NCBI GenBank assembly: GCA_963678705.1
Contig: OY783223.1
Location: 8,030,721 to 8,094,720, forward strand
Origin: Panorpa germanica
Lineage: Eukaryota; Arthropoda; Insecta; Mecoptera; Panorpidae
DNA length: 64,000 nucleotides
Direction: 5' to 3'
This document shows positions 49,573-61,629 of the stretch, in pieces (the stretch's first letter is position 1; the number at the start of each line of letters is the position of its first letter). The notes beneath the pieces are model-generated. The model saw nothing but the letters and a program-made list of their open reading frames with translations. It had not been told where the DNA came from and did no database searches. A program made the position numbers and the translations under genes.

Positions 49573-52551
49573 TTACTCTAGAATATTGACATTTCCTAAA
49601 GTCAACATGCAAACTCTGATCCCTTGTTGACAAAGATGAAAATCTTTAAAAGGAGGCGCAAGAGTTTCATCTAAAAGTTTTAGAATTTCTTTATATTTCT
49701 CTAAAGCTTTCTTATAGTCCGCAGAATCTTGAAGGAGGCGAGCAACTTTGAACAAACCGTCGATGTCTTGTAGAGCTTTCAAACCTTTTAAGATGTTGGT
49801 GATTTTTCCACAGCTGGAACATTTGATCATGAACTCAGCCGACTCGTGGTTTATTGCTATAACGTTTTTGCATTCTAACCCGGAACCGCATCTGGAATAA
49901 ATAACACAATAAATAAGTTGTGCTGCCTTGAGTATATGCAACCTAATCAACACGCCTAAGCAGATGCAACCGGTTATACACTTTCTTTACCTGAATCTTA
50001 TAATTGATTCATCCATTTCTTTTAGCGTGGGCCAGTTATCGATGCAGGCAATACATTGGCAATGGAACCAATATTGGCCTTGTAATGTGTTTTGTCGTTC
50101 CGTTCTTGCAACTTGCGTAAATATTGGACCATAATTCTCACATACTTGTTGACCTTTTGGAATATTTTTGACTGCTCTTGCAACTACAGCAGTACCTTTG
50201 AAGTATCTGAAAAATTAATTACAATTAGTACCGTTAAAGATTAATTAAAATATTGAAAGTGAATTTGATATTACCGGACAATTCCCGGATCGCATGAATG
50301 ATTTAAAAGAGCTAATGTTGGGAATAAGCCACCGCCTACAAATACAGATTCTCCAAGATGTTTTGCATCTTTTTTCTGGAGCTCAGCAATCTCGTGGCAA
50401 TTAAATTGCATCAGTTGCAAGTTGTGAAGAATTAATCCTCCAATATAATGTTCATTCTCCAAAGATTCAAACCCTTTAAAATAACCAGCTTGCTTCATGC
50501 AATTCATGAAGAAAACTGCCATATTTGTTCTGTGAAAGAAATCTTCAAAATTTCTTGCGTTATCGTGACAAACCATGTTATAAGCTGTTCGATAATCACA
50601 GCTTACGTACTCTCCTTTTATAGCTGATTTTAATTCATCTTTTATATCAAGAAAATACTTAATTTCTTTTTGAGAAATCGCTCTCAGCGCCATATGGCAA
50701 GTTACTGAAGCTCCAGACGCCCAGATTAGTGGCAACACTTTACACTCCCATTTATGATAAGAATTATTGGCTATATTTCTGCAATTCAAACTACAAAACA
50801 CAACATTTATACAATTTGGGCATGACACTGGAGCAACTACTTTCAAGAAACAATTTTGACAATGCGACTGACTAAATTCTTGGAGTAAAGCGAAGCAATG
50901 TGGTTGCTCAACAAATAAAAAGTCTCCAACTTTGATATCTCTCGAAGCTACTCCAAATCTTCCTTCAACTTCATTTGATTGAATATCTATAACATCACTA
51001 GCGCCGACATAAATCTTATTTTTCGTTATAGAAGGCAAATCCAATTCCGAGGTTTGTTTCTCAGCTACTTCATTCGGGTTCTTTGCTATATTTTTCATTA
51101 ATATTCCGATCATTATTTGTACGTCACTCTGTAGTTTTTGGCGCTTGTCCAGAGGCAGTTTGGAGTTGTCTAGATGAGTTAAAGTATCCCTACATACGGA
51201 AAACATTTCTTTATAAAATATAATAAACAGTGACAATATTTTACCCACACTTTCTTTTACCTAAATGCATCCAGAGCAGCTATGGGTGATTTTAGGACTA
51301 AATAACATTTGGCCCTTCTGTCCATTAGCTTGTGGATCATGTCAGCAGGATAATGAAGCTCCAAAGACATTTCAATGTCCTTCAGAGCATTGGTCGCATC
51401 CTGTAGATGGAATAACGCCGCGGAACGGTTGGCAAGAATGATGGACAGCTCCTTTTCTGAAAATAATCATTAAAATCATTTCTAAAATGATAATGTTTAA
51501 CAAAAATAAAATACTGAAAGTAGGTAGCCAATTTGAGGTGAAACGATACTTGGCTATTTTTGATCGCGAAATATAGATGGCGATACTATACAGCAAGTTA
51601 AATATTATCAAAAAAAACCATGTTTTTTTTATGTTTAAATCGTTTTATGTAAGTAACTATAAACGCGAATCAAAATCTAAAGCTGCAATTAGTTAGATGA
51701 ATAACGTATCTACATTTTAAGCTTTCTTCCACTGACTTTTAATGAGCTGGAACCGCAAAAATAACTTTTGAAAATGAATATTGCTATATTTTCTAGTTAT
51801 ATTCCAATTTTTATATGACTGGTAACATTTCTAAGGGTTTGTCATAAATTTTATAACCTTTATTTATGACAAGCCCTTAGAAATGTTATCAGTCATGTAA
51901 AAATTGGAATTTAAGTAGAAAATATAGCAGTGGAAGAAAGCCTAATTGAACTGAAAGAACTAATTGCAGCTTTAGATTTTGATTCGCGTTTATAGTTACT
52001 TACATAAAACGATTTAAACATAAAAAAACGTGTATTTTTTTTTGCATTTTTTTTTTAAATAAATTTCTTGGTCGATTTGTATAAGTACTCCTGCCTGAGT
52101 ACGTCTCTGTTCATTGAGTAATTAGAGAATGAATTAAACAGCGTGTCCAATACAGTGTACTTGTCTTTTTGCCAAAGACCACGTGTCAAAACAACAGAGC
52201 AATTATTTAAGACATGCTCAAGACAAATTGCCTTTATTCGTACTAACCATTTTCCGGCGGTGTGTACATATAGCTCTTCGTATACAATTGCAGAGCCACT
52301 GTCCAGTTTCCACTTTGGAAAGCCTTGTTACCTAAATTCTTCAACTCCAACGCTTTCTCAATAGTTTTTCCACTAGGTTTATCACAATTTATTTCAATAT
52401 CCAACGCCCCCTCACATTCCAAAAGAAATTGTATCCGTTTCTCATCATTTTCTAAATTTGAGAAATTTTTAAATTTCTCATCTGTAACTTTCTCGCGCAC
52501 TTTCTGATTGTGCGTTGGAAAGAATCCTTGCACTGCACCTAACTTTGACAT
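49573..52551 (-). CDS. Smyd4: SMYD4-like SET and MYND domain protein
   Basis: Probable protein lysine methyltransferase of the SMYD family; substrates are unknown here. Five exons: 52551-52248, 51456-51261, 51189-50275, 50206-49991, 49891-49573; 649 residues. An N-terminal TPR-like region (LKNLGNKAFQSGNWTVALQL, LANRSAALFHL) precedes the split SET domain. The MYND zinc finger is at CQNCFLK...CPNC...CSLNC...HKWEC. SET core motifs are LFPTLALLNHSCDPG and VCENYGPIF, followed by post-SET cysteines (FHCQCIAC). The C terminus has further TPR-like helices (YKKALEKYKEILKLLDETLA). The N-terminal TPR plus MYND-SET order points to SMYD4. Intron 1 contains a long imperfect inverted repeat. Confidence 0.92.
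51612..52042. repeat. Long imperfect inverted repeat in SMYD4 intron 1
   Basis: The left arm (51612-51849) and right arm (from 51862) are reverse complements over most of their length. Matching pairs include ATGTTTAAATCGTTTTATGT with ACATAAAACGATTTAAACAT, and GACAAACCC-type with GACAAGCCC-type sequence at the tip. The left arm has an extra ~60 bp around 51735-51790. The loop is about 12 bp. It fills over half of the intron and would fold into a long hairpin in the pre-mRNA. Confidence 0.85.
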
Positions 52552-53206
52552 AGTTGTTATTTATCGAACCGACGACTTAGCAGGATGTTAATTTGAAACT
52601 GATTTTAATTCCACGAGCATTTCTCGATGTGAATACACACACACACAACAAAATGTGCGGAGGTATTTATAGTTGTTTTATTTTAAGAATCTAAAACGTT
52701 TCTGTTCTCTGTTCTCTGTGTGTAGTGTTCTCTGTTTGCGTCGCGGCGTCTGCAACAATGGGGCGCGGACAATAATACGACGACGCTCGGCGCCGAGTTC
52801 CGTGTTTGCGGGCGTTGCTCTGCGCACCCCGCACAGAATTATGTTTATATTATGTAAAAATACATTTGTATAAAAATATATTGAAAGATAAAACGAAAAA
52901 AACAGGTGTTCAATAAATTTCTATTAGTATTTTTGTGCCAGGAAATAAAACCCAGTATTCTTTGTGTTGGATCCAAAAGATATATTAATGCATTAATATC
53001 TTCGGGTTCGATTCTCAGACTAGTGGGTTTTGTTGTTATCAAAATTAATTTGTTTATGTCTCGAATAGAAAATTCTCTTGCAGTTCTAGTTTCATTCTTG
53101 TTTGTTTGTTACAAGCTAATCCCAAGATTCATTTTTCATTTATTATATGGAAATGATGTTGCAGTGCAAGACTCATGCTTGTTAGCTTGCTCTATTTCTA
53201 TCTGGG
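52552..53206. other. SMYD4 upstream region with GC-rich block
   Basis: Holds the presumed SMYD4 promoter. A short CA repeat lies at about 52636-52650. A CpG-dense GC-rich block (about 52730-52850, with GCGTCGCGGCGTCTGC and CGACGACGCTCGGCGCCGAG) stands out from the AT-rich surroundings; it could be a promoter island, an exon of an unseen gene or transposon 5' sequence. The rest is unassigned. Confidence 0.4.
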
Positions 53207-53834
53207 GCGTGCTTGTATCCTCATTTTTTAGTGGTCGATTTTTCAATTGTTGATTGAAATTGATGTTAATAAATGTGTATTGGCGTGTCTATTTTATTAA
53301 ATATCTAAATGTTGACGGAGATATAGCAACTAAAAGTTTGAATTATAGTTTTAGCGCCAGAAATGGTCGACCATATTTGTATGACGTGAAATGCATTTTA
53401 ACGTCAGTTATTTGTTGAGTAGGTCAGTGCTGTGGTAATGTTTTGTAGCTGTTGATAGTCGAAATAATCAAGTCAAGTCAAAGAAACATAAGTTTTTATT
53501 TTATTTACCCTTGTTACGGCATAATATACTAAAATTTTATTGTTCCTTGAAATAGCTGTAAATAATATTTGATATTTTGATATATAAATACATATAGAAG
53601 AGATTTATGAGCTGTAACGTTGGTAACCTGTAAACTTGTCAGGGATATAAAAGAGATAGCAACTAGTTGTACAACGTTGAATCCCTTTAATAATTAAAGA
53701 GACAAAATGACTTTTTTAATTGTTAATATCTCTTAACATATAAGGAGTTATTAAAAAATAATTGAACATTTGAGGTTCTAGTAACCCACTTTATCAATAT
53801 ATAGTACACTTTTATAAAAATTAAGACATAGGAC
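53207..53834 (-). mobile_element. MITE-A copy A8, eroded ends
   Basis: Reverse copy of about 628 bp. The left terminus is degenerate (GGGGCGTGCTTGTATCCTCA) and the right one stops at TTAAGACATAGGAC, so both outer repeats are damaged. About 40 bp of internal sequence near 53625-53665 differs from other copies. Confidence 0.88.
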
Positions 53835-54828
53835 TTTTACATTTACATTTTTACTCCATTTGAGGTAAGTTGTACCATCTTGCAGCGCATTAAAACTGCA
53901 TTATATAACAAATATATTTGAATGATCTATATTTATGAAACATACTCCAGTTCGCTAGAATATCGCTGTGAATCATGCCAGTTGCCAGTTGCCAGTTGCC
54001 AGTCACCATTAGGCTAAATTATGAGCAATCTATTGAGATAATATTTTGGCAGGATTGTAGTTGATATATTTCTGTAGTATCTGGGTTAATAACCTAGAAT
54101 TTGGCACTGCAATGAGCTCGGTACATTAAAGCATAAACCTACATTTCATTTTTAGGCGTGTCTGTCAACTTTTTGAGGAATACCGCTGCTTTAAATGATC
54201 TCAAGCATTAATGACGCTAAATTAATATTAAATTACATAATATTTATAAAATATCTGTAACGATCAACAGATTTTACAGCGACTGTACACACGTGCATTG
54301 CATTATTAATATTGTAAATGTTTTATATTCTGTTTTATTTTCATTTTGCCACTCATATCGCCTGCAGCCACTTTTGCTTGTGAGATAATGATAGAAATAA
54401 AAGGTATTTACGAAATATATATATCGTTGGCTCCGAATTTATCTTTATATTTAGGTCATCACTTATTGAGTGTCGATAACTTCTTATTTATCGGGTATTT
54501 GAAACCACTACAGATGTACAAATCGGTCGGTCTTTTATTTTAATTAGGAATCAAAAATTTGACAGAGATATTACTATTTAAAGTTTCCATTTGGTTTTCT
54601 GGTTAATTGTTGGCTGCCATATTGTGACCAATAGTATGTTGACTATAATTATGGTTCCTACTTCTTCGTGATTTTATTTCTGCACAACTTAGCCATCCAG
54701 TACAAAAGCGTTAGTTTCATTTTTAATTTTACAATTATTTTTCTTTACTACGTATTTTTGTGAGTGAGTGAATAGATTTTTAAGATAAACAAAAAGGTAA
54801 TTCTTTAATTGAGCTATATCCACTGCAC
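53835..54828. other. Unassigned intergenic sequence
   Basis: No gene recognised. It contains a short tandem of TTGCCAG (about four units, 53976-54003). A 65-codon frame at 54346-54543 has no recognisable family. Confidence 0.45.
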
Positions 54829-56628
54829 GGTCTGGCTTTTATGCGACCTTTCTTAAATTCATGGACTTTTCTTTTCTAAAAATTTTTTTTGGATTCTTTA
54901 AATTTTTTTGATGCAGTTATGTTCGTTACGCTCTAAAATAAAAAACTGCATCATTAGATTTTAAATACCTAGGCGTGCCTGGCTTTTATGCGACCTTTTT
55001 TAAATTCATGGACTTTTTTTTCTAAAAATTTTTTTTGGATTCTTTAAAATTTTTTGATGCAGTTATGTTCGTTATGGTCTAAAATAAAAAACTGCTTCAT
55101 TACATTTTAAATAACTAGGCGTGCCTGGCTTTTATGCGACCTTTTTTAAATTCATGGACATTTTTTTTCTAAATTTTTTCTTTTGATTCTTTAAAAATTT
55201 TTGATGCAGTTATGTTCGTTATGGTCTAAAATAAAAAACTGCATCATTACATTTTAAATAACTAGGCGGGTCTGGTTTTTATGCGACCTGTTTTAAATTC
55301 ATGGACTTTTTTTTTCTAAAATTTTTTTTTGGATTCTTTGAAATTTTTTGATGCAGTTATGTTCGTTACGCTCTAAAATAAAGAACTGCTTCATTACATT
55401 TTAAATAACTAGGCGTGCCTGGCTTTTATGCGACCTTTTTTAAATTCATGGACTTTTTTTTTCTAAAATTTTTTTTTGGATTCTTTAAAATTTTTTGATG
55501 CAGTTATGTTCGTTATGGTCTAAAATAAAAAACTGCTTCATTACATTTTAAATAACTAGGCGTGCCTGGCTTTTATGCGACCTTTTTTAAATTCATGGAC
55601 ATTTTTTTTCTAAATTTTTTCTTTTGATTCTTTAAAAATTTTTGATGCAGTTATGTTCGTTATGGTCTAAAATAAAAAACTGCATCATTACATTTTAAAT
55701 AACTAGGCGGGTCTGGTTTTTATGCGACCTGTTTTAAATTCATGGACTTTTTTTTTCTAAAATTTTTTTTTGGATTCTTTGAAATTTTTTGATGCAGTTA
55801 TGTTCGTTACGCTCTAAAATAAAGAACTGCTTCATTACATTTTAAATAACTAGGCGTGCCTGGCTTTTATGCGACCTTTTTTAAATTCATGGACATTTTT
55901 TTTCTAAATTTTTTCTTTTGATTCTTTTAAAATTTTTGATGCAGTTATGTTCGTTACGGTCTAAGATAATAAACTGCATAATTACATTTTAAATAACTAC
56001 GCGTGCCTGGCTTTTATGCGACCTTTTTTAAATTAATAGACTTTTTTTTTCTAAAATTTTTTTTTGGATTCTTTAAAAAATTTTGATGCAGTTATGTTCG
56101 TTATGATCTAAAATAAAAAACTGCATCATTACATTTTAAATAACTAGGCGGGTCTGGTTTTTATGCGACCTGTTTTAAATTCATGGACTTTTTTTTTCTA
56201 AAATTTTTTTTTGGATTCTTTGAAATTTTTTGATGCAGTTATGTTCGTTACGCTCTAAAATAAAGAACTGCTTCATTACATTTTAAATAACTAGGCGTGT
56301 CTGGCTTTTATGCGACCTTTTTTAAATTCATGGACATTTTTTTTTCAAAATTTTTTTTGGATTCTTTAAATTTTTTTGATGCAGTTATGTTCGTTACGCT
56401 CTAAAATAAAGAACTGCTTCATTACATTTTAAATAACTAGGCGTGCCTCACTTTTATGCGACCTTTTTTAAATTCATGGACTTTTTTTTTCTAAAATTTT
56501 TTTTTGGATTCTTTAAATTTTTTTGATGCAGTTATGTTCGTTATGGTCTAAAATAATAAACTGCATCATTACATTTTAAATAATTACGCTTTTATAGCTT
56601 TTATGCGACCTTTTTTAAATTCATGGAC
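54829..56628 (+). repeat. ~148 bp tandem satellite, forward block (12-13 units)
   Basis: Direct tandem repeat. Each unit runs from GTGCCTGGCTTTTATGCGAC through TTAAATTCATGGACTTTTTT, GATGCAGTTATGTTCGTTA, TCTAAAATAAAAAACTGC and ATTACATTTTAAATAACTA. Unit starts are near 54829, 54973, 55121, 55265, 55413, 55560, 55708, 55855, 56001, 56149, 56295, 56440 and a partial unit at 56588. Every third unit carries GGGTCTGGTTTTTATGCGAC and CGACCTGTTTTAAATTC, giving a ~444 bp trimeric higher-order period. No coding potential. Confidence 0.95.
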
Positions 56629-56673
56629 TATAAAAAAATATGAATTAAAGCAAAAAAAGGGCAGATATATGAA

Positions 56674-57738
56674 ATGTAATGATGCAGTTTTTTATTTTAG
56701 AGCATAACGAATATAATTGCATCAAAAAAATTCAAAGAATCCAAAAAAAATTTTTAGAAAATAAAGTCCATGAATTTAAAAAAGGTCGCATAAAAACCAG
56801 GAACGCCTACTTATTTAAAATGTAATGAAGCAGTTTTTTATTTTAGAGCATAACGAACATAATTGCATCAAAAAATTTCAAAGAATCCAAAAAAAATTTT
56901 TAGAAAAAAAAGTCCATGAATTTAAAAAAGGTCGCATAAAAGCCAGGAACGCCTACTTATTTAAAATGTAATGAAGCAGTTTTTTATTTTAGAGCATAAC
57001 GAACATAACTGCATCAAAATATTTCAATGAATCCAAAAAAAATTTTTAGAAATAAAAGTCCATGAATTTAAAAAAGGTCGCATAAAAGCCAGGAACGCCT
57101 ACTTATTTAAAATGTAATGAAGCAGTTTTTTATTTTAGAGCATAACGAACATAACTGCATCAAAATATTTCAAAGAATCCAAAAAAAAATTTTAGAAATA
57201 AAAGTCCATGAATTTAAAAAAGGTCGCATAAAAGCCAGGAACGCCTACTTATTTAAAATGTAATAAAGCAGTTTTTTATTTTAGAGCATAACAAACATAA
57301 CTGCATCAAAATATTTCAAAGAATCCAAAAAAAATTTTTAGAAATAAAAGTCCATGAATTTAAAAAAGGTCGCATAAGAGCCAGACACGCCTAGTTATTT
57401 AAAATGTGATGAAGCAGTTTTTTATTTTAGACCATAACGAACATAACTGCATCAAATTTTTTTAAAGAATCAAAAAAAAATTTCTAGAAAGAAAAGTTCA
57501 TGAATTTAAAAATGGTCGTATAAAAGCCAGGAACGCCTACTTATTTAAAATGTAATGAAGCAGTTTTTTATTTTAAAGCATAACGAACATAATTGCATCA
57601 AAAAATTTCAAAGAATCCAAAAAAAATTTAAATAAAAAAAGTCCATGGATTTAGAAAAGTTCGCATAAAAGCCAGGCACGCGTAGTTATTTAAAATGTAA
57701 TGAAGTAGTTTTTTATTTTAGACTATAACAAACATAAC
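56674..57738 (-). repeat. ~148 bp tandem satellite, inverted block (7-8 units)
   Basis: The same unit in reverse orientation: TGTAATGAAGCAGTTTTTTA, AGCATAACGAACATAA, TGCATCAAAA, AAAGTCCATGAATTTAAAAA, AGGTCGCATAAAAGCCAGG. About 45 bp of AT-rich spacer (56629-56673) separates it from the forward block, so the two arrays form a giant inverted repeat. Units here share variants (CAGGAACGCCTACTTATTT) not seen in the forward block, so the arms have evolved separately. Confidence 0.95.
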
Positions 57739-59793
57739 AGCGTAATAATATATGATATTAGTTTTGTAGAAATCAAGTTATGATTCATAATCAAATTATC
57801 ATTTCCAGGTTTTATAAGTTAGTTAACATTCGTGTATTTTGGTAAACGCCTTTAACACCCCATTTGGGCTCAGCAAGCTGATCGCCTTGTGACAGATTCA
57901 TTGGTGTTCTGTTACTATCTTTTACTATACGCTGGTCTCTTTTGTATACTTACGTTCAAAAAGCTCTCACGATCCAAAAATCAAATGTCTTAAAAATAAA
58001 ACAAATTAAAAAAATCTCAAAAATTTCATCATCTCCACAAAGCTTGTTTCGAAATTAGAAAAATTTATTACGGTCAAGCAGCATATATTTTGAGTATACT
58101 TGTTACAAAATTTAGTTCATCTTCTGAAAGCAATGGACTAAAAACGAATAAGGGAATTAAGTTTAAATTCTCACTGATTCCATTCTTTCTAGTGTAAAGA
58201 TCATACAATTAATGAGTAGGAAACTACCTTATTATTAAATGTGTATTTCTTTCATCATAGATTGTATTGCTGTCAGTACCGGATTAAGGAATTTGTTGGT
58301 ATACACTAACTTTGCGACCGTTTCTACTCTTTAAAAACGTAAAATGTTTTTATTTTTTGCAACCACATCAAATTCAATTTCATCTAGTGATAATTTGCAT
58401 CTTCTTGAAGCTCTATCAGCTGGTAGAATCCTGTTTATACAGACTTTTAAGTCAAGAGGTCCGCCAACTTCTTTTTAGCATTAACCCAAATCTGTTTACA
58501 ACGATATTACCCTCTCCAATCCAAAAGGAATATGAATCAGTTTTAAATTCTGCTTTAAGACATGAATCTTCATCAAACTCTTAAAAAAATTGTTCCGATT
58601 TTTCGGTGCTAGTTATGCCAAAGCTGATATTTGATGAACGTCGTCGTCGTCGCTTAATTTAGAACAGGTTTGGGTATGGTAAATAACCCTCGCTAGACAC
58701 CGTAAAAAACAAACGCACCCGACGACGCATTATTCGTTGCCATCATGCTAGAAGTTATTATAAACAAACAAAATAAGATATAAAAGAAATTGGCATGTAG
58801 TTGCACACACTAGCTAGATTACAGACTTTTCTAACCCACAGAAAAATGAATAAACATGTCATAGTGGAACTAAAGAGATTCTTATTTAAAATTGCGGAAT
58901 ATCGAGGTAAGACTAATTGTTACAGGAGTATACTTGATGTAATACAAAATGCTGTACACTGAAGTCGCAGATCAGCACCAGCAACAAACCAGCGCAGGTC
59001 TTAGTACGCCCGAGGCTGTGGTCCAGGCCAGGTACACTACAGATGCAGGTCCAGGTCCATTCATACGTGTACCTATAACCAGTACGAGCAGACGCGATGT
59101 CTGTCCGACTTGTAACTGTAGTCCGTTCATCTCGTGAATTAACAGTTAACTTGATTTTGAATGATCGATGGTATTTGGATCCCAGCATCTCATTAGAGAT
59201 AGGCTCTGCGGTGTGGTCCACCTTGCCTGATCCGATAATAAATTTAGACATTAATAAAATAACTAATATTCATTTGGAACAAGTATTTTAGTTCAGTGGG
59301 TTTTTATTGTAGCATGAGTAATGTCGAATAGCCTGATTACAATTTGAGTAAGATATTTCGAAGCACGTTCTAAGCCATAGATAGAAAATATATTTGAGTA
59401 CGTTCAGGAAAAGAAATTTCGTATTTAAAGATTAAGTTTATGGAGTGAGGTAATGCATTTTTGCTTCTGAAACGGTTGCTTCCGTTTTTGATCCAAAATG
59501 CCTTCGAAACGGATACTCCTTTTTTGCCCAAATATCGCCCAAATGTCGATTCCTATTCTAGGTCGAGTTCTAGAATATCGTATTCGAATTTTATACGTTT
59601 CGGATCCAAATTATTTGCAGGGAAGAAAGCGGAGGCAAGCATAAGCACGATCGTTGCGAATCTAATGCAAAAAGTGACTTCAGCTATCTGAGATAGAATT
59701 ACTCCTAGTTGAAAATATCTAGAATAACACATTTATACGAGGAAGAATACGTCTACCCCTTTAGATTGGTAAATAAAGAAAAGAAGAAAAATT
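57739..59793. other. Unassigned intergenic region with two less AT-rich patches
   Basis: No gene recognised. A CGTCGTCGTCGTCG microsatellite lies near 58640. The patch 58950-59230 is less AT-rich and open in two directions (62 codons forward from 58949, about 112 codons reverse from 59251), and 59461-59691 is open for 76 codons. None matches a family I know. They may be exons of unidentified genes or decayed transposon sequence. Confidence 0.35.
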
Positions 59794-60073
59794 ACCCAGT
59801 AAACATTTGGTGAAATAGAATGGCAAAGTGAAGTTTTAGTCACTCGTACATTTCAATTCTAATATTTTACAAGTTGGACACAGAAAATCAATTTTAGTTC
59901 AAATTGATTCCCTACCTGTCACAGGAGTCGCTTTTATTCAACAGTGAGAAGTCGTTGCACCGTCTGTAGCTCATAAAAGAGACATTCCCTATGAACGACA
60001 ACGCGTTCATGACAAAAAACTCATGAAAAGTAATAGAAATGAAATAGAATTTACTCCAAAATGTTTACTGGGT
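59794..60073. mobile_element. MITE-C, 280 bp with CCCAGTAAACATTT ends
   Basis: Inverted termini ACCCAGTAAACATTTGG at left and CCAAAATGTTTACTGGGT at right, flanked on both sides by ATT (59791-59793 and 60074-60076), a probable 3 bp target duplication. Non-coding. It is inserted in an A-rich stretch just upstream of a decayed non-LTR fragment. Confidence 0.8.
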
Positions 60074-60076
60074 ATT

Positions 60077-60420
60077 AGAAAGAAGAGAAGGATCAAAAAC
60101 GTTGAACCACATAATAATTGAGTGTATCACAAAGTAGAAAGCAGAATGGGTAGACGAAAAGTGTTAAAAGAGTAGAATGAGTGATAGAGTAGTAGAGAAA
60201 GGCTGAGAAAAAGGTAGAACAACCGAACAAATTAACAGAGGTGGCGGAAAAAGCAGTTAGAGAGAGTAATAAGATATAGTGAAGTAAACAGGAATGAAAG
60301 AGAAGACAAAGAAGTGTCAAGATCGAAAGGAGAGATCATGGAAAGAAGTAGTAATCAAAGAAAAAGGAAACAAGGAAAAAAACTGTAAAATCCAGAACAA
60401 AAATCGTTCTTTTACGCCAA
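60077..60420 (+). pseudogene. Decayed R1-like non-LTR ORF2 C-terminal fragment
   Basis: A purine-rich sequence whose translation gives a recognisable ETLNHIIIEC-like stretch (KTLNHIIIECITK), the Cys/His motif near the end of R1-type ORF2, followed by Lys/Glu/Arg-rich sequence with several stops and frame changes. No intact frame remains. Confidence 0.5.
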
Positions 60421-61629
60421 CAAGATGGCTGCCGTCTATAGTGACACATCAGTTTTAAAATAAAAGCCTTCTATGACACATAACCCTATAAGATTTTTAA
60501 ATAATGCTTTCCTTAGCTCTCTGTAAACGTATAATTCAAATACAATATGTAATATCGTTGTCACAAAAAGAAACATACTTTTCTAAGACAGTTTACTTTC
60601 ATTTAAAGTTGATAAATGCGTTCAAAATACTAGCGCAATATAACAAAGCATGTACAATTCACATTCATAGAAATTATATACAGTATATAATTTTATTTAA
60701 ATGAATAATTTGTAACCTAAATATTTCATACTTATACAATAACATTTTGTCTGCATTTTCAATTAGACATATTAATGGTAATGCTAATGCTAATGTTATT
60801 CATGTATTATTATATAATAAAACATGCTTCAAGACAAGACAATACACTCTACAAGTTCTATCTATACTATACAATTATACAACAAGAGTATAGTAATATA
60901 GTTTTACTGGTTTTGTCTGCCTTAAGTCAAGTACATATATACTACAAGTCGTTGGTGGGTTCAGAGGCTGTCAACCTAAACTATTAATTGCAAATGTAAT
61001 AAATAAATGATGTATAAACTATTATCTTTATTAAAATTTAGAGCAATACTTTCTTGTTCCATTTTGTACGATTTTACTTTTGAACTGTCCACGGAGCTGC
61101 AACATAGACGTAATATTCTTTTAAAAATAGTCAATTTTGTTCGGTATACTGATTAAAATAGTGAATCATCCTCTGATAACTCTCTTGCAGCAACAAACCA
61201 TCTGCGGTTAATGTTCTTTTCGATGTATGGATGAAGCCAATACATTCCTACGTCTGATTTGTCGTCTTCTATGCTATAATCACATCTTCCTCATCACTTG
61301 ACATTTTCCAATGAAATAACGTGCTTTCTCAATGCTAAACTGCAAAGAAATGACCCTATTTGCTTGTATGATGTTACGTGGACAGAACTGAGATGCAGAA
61401 TACGTCTGGTGGACAGTAGTCCTTCTTCACTAGCCTGGCGGACGTTGCAGTGCAGTCTTTTATAGATTTAAGGATCGTTTCCACTGATGAAATTTTTTTC
61501 TACTACAAAACATATTATGAGTACCTACATATGAAATAAAGACTTATTCGGCACAGTGGTGTTAAACATTAAGGTAGAAACTTTCTCTGGATCACATGCG
61601 CCTACACCCTATTGAAAAAGTAAGATGTT
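60421..61629. other. Unassigned intergenic region
   Basis: AT-rich, no gene, RNA or clear repeat recognised. Short frames at 60504-60704 and 60775-60987 have no recognisable family. Confidence 0.4.

Noticed and set aside
52990..53040. GGTTCGATTCT resembling a tRNA B box
   Set aside because: No A box or cloverleaf could be folded around it; a similar isolated match occurs near 30370.
58913..59251. 112-codon minus-strand frame as a gene
   Set aside because: No recognisable domain, and another frame is open in the opposite direction; reported only as an unassigned patch.
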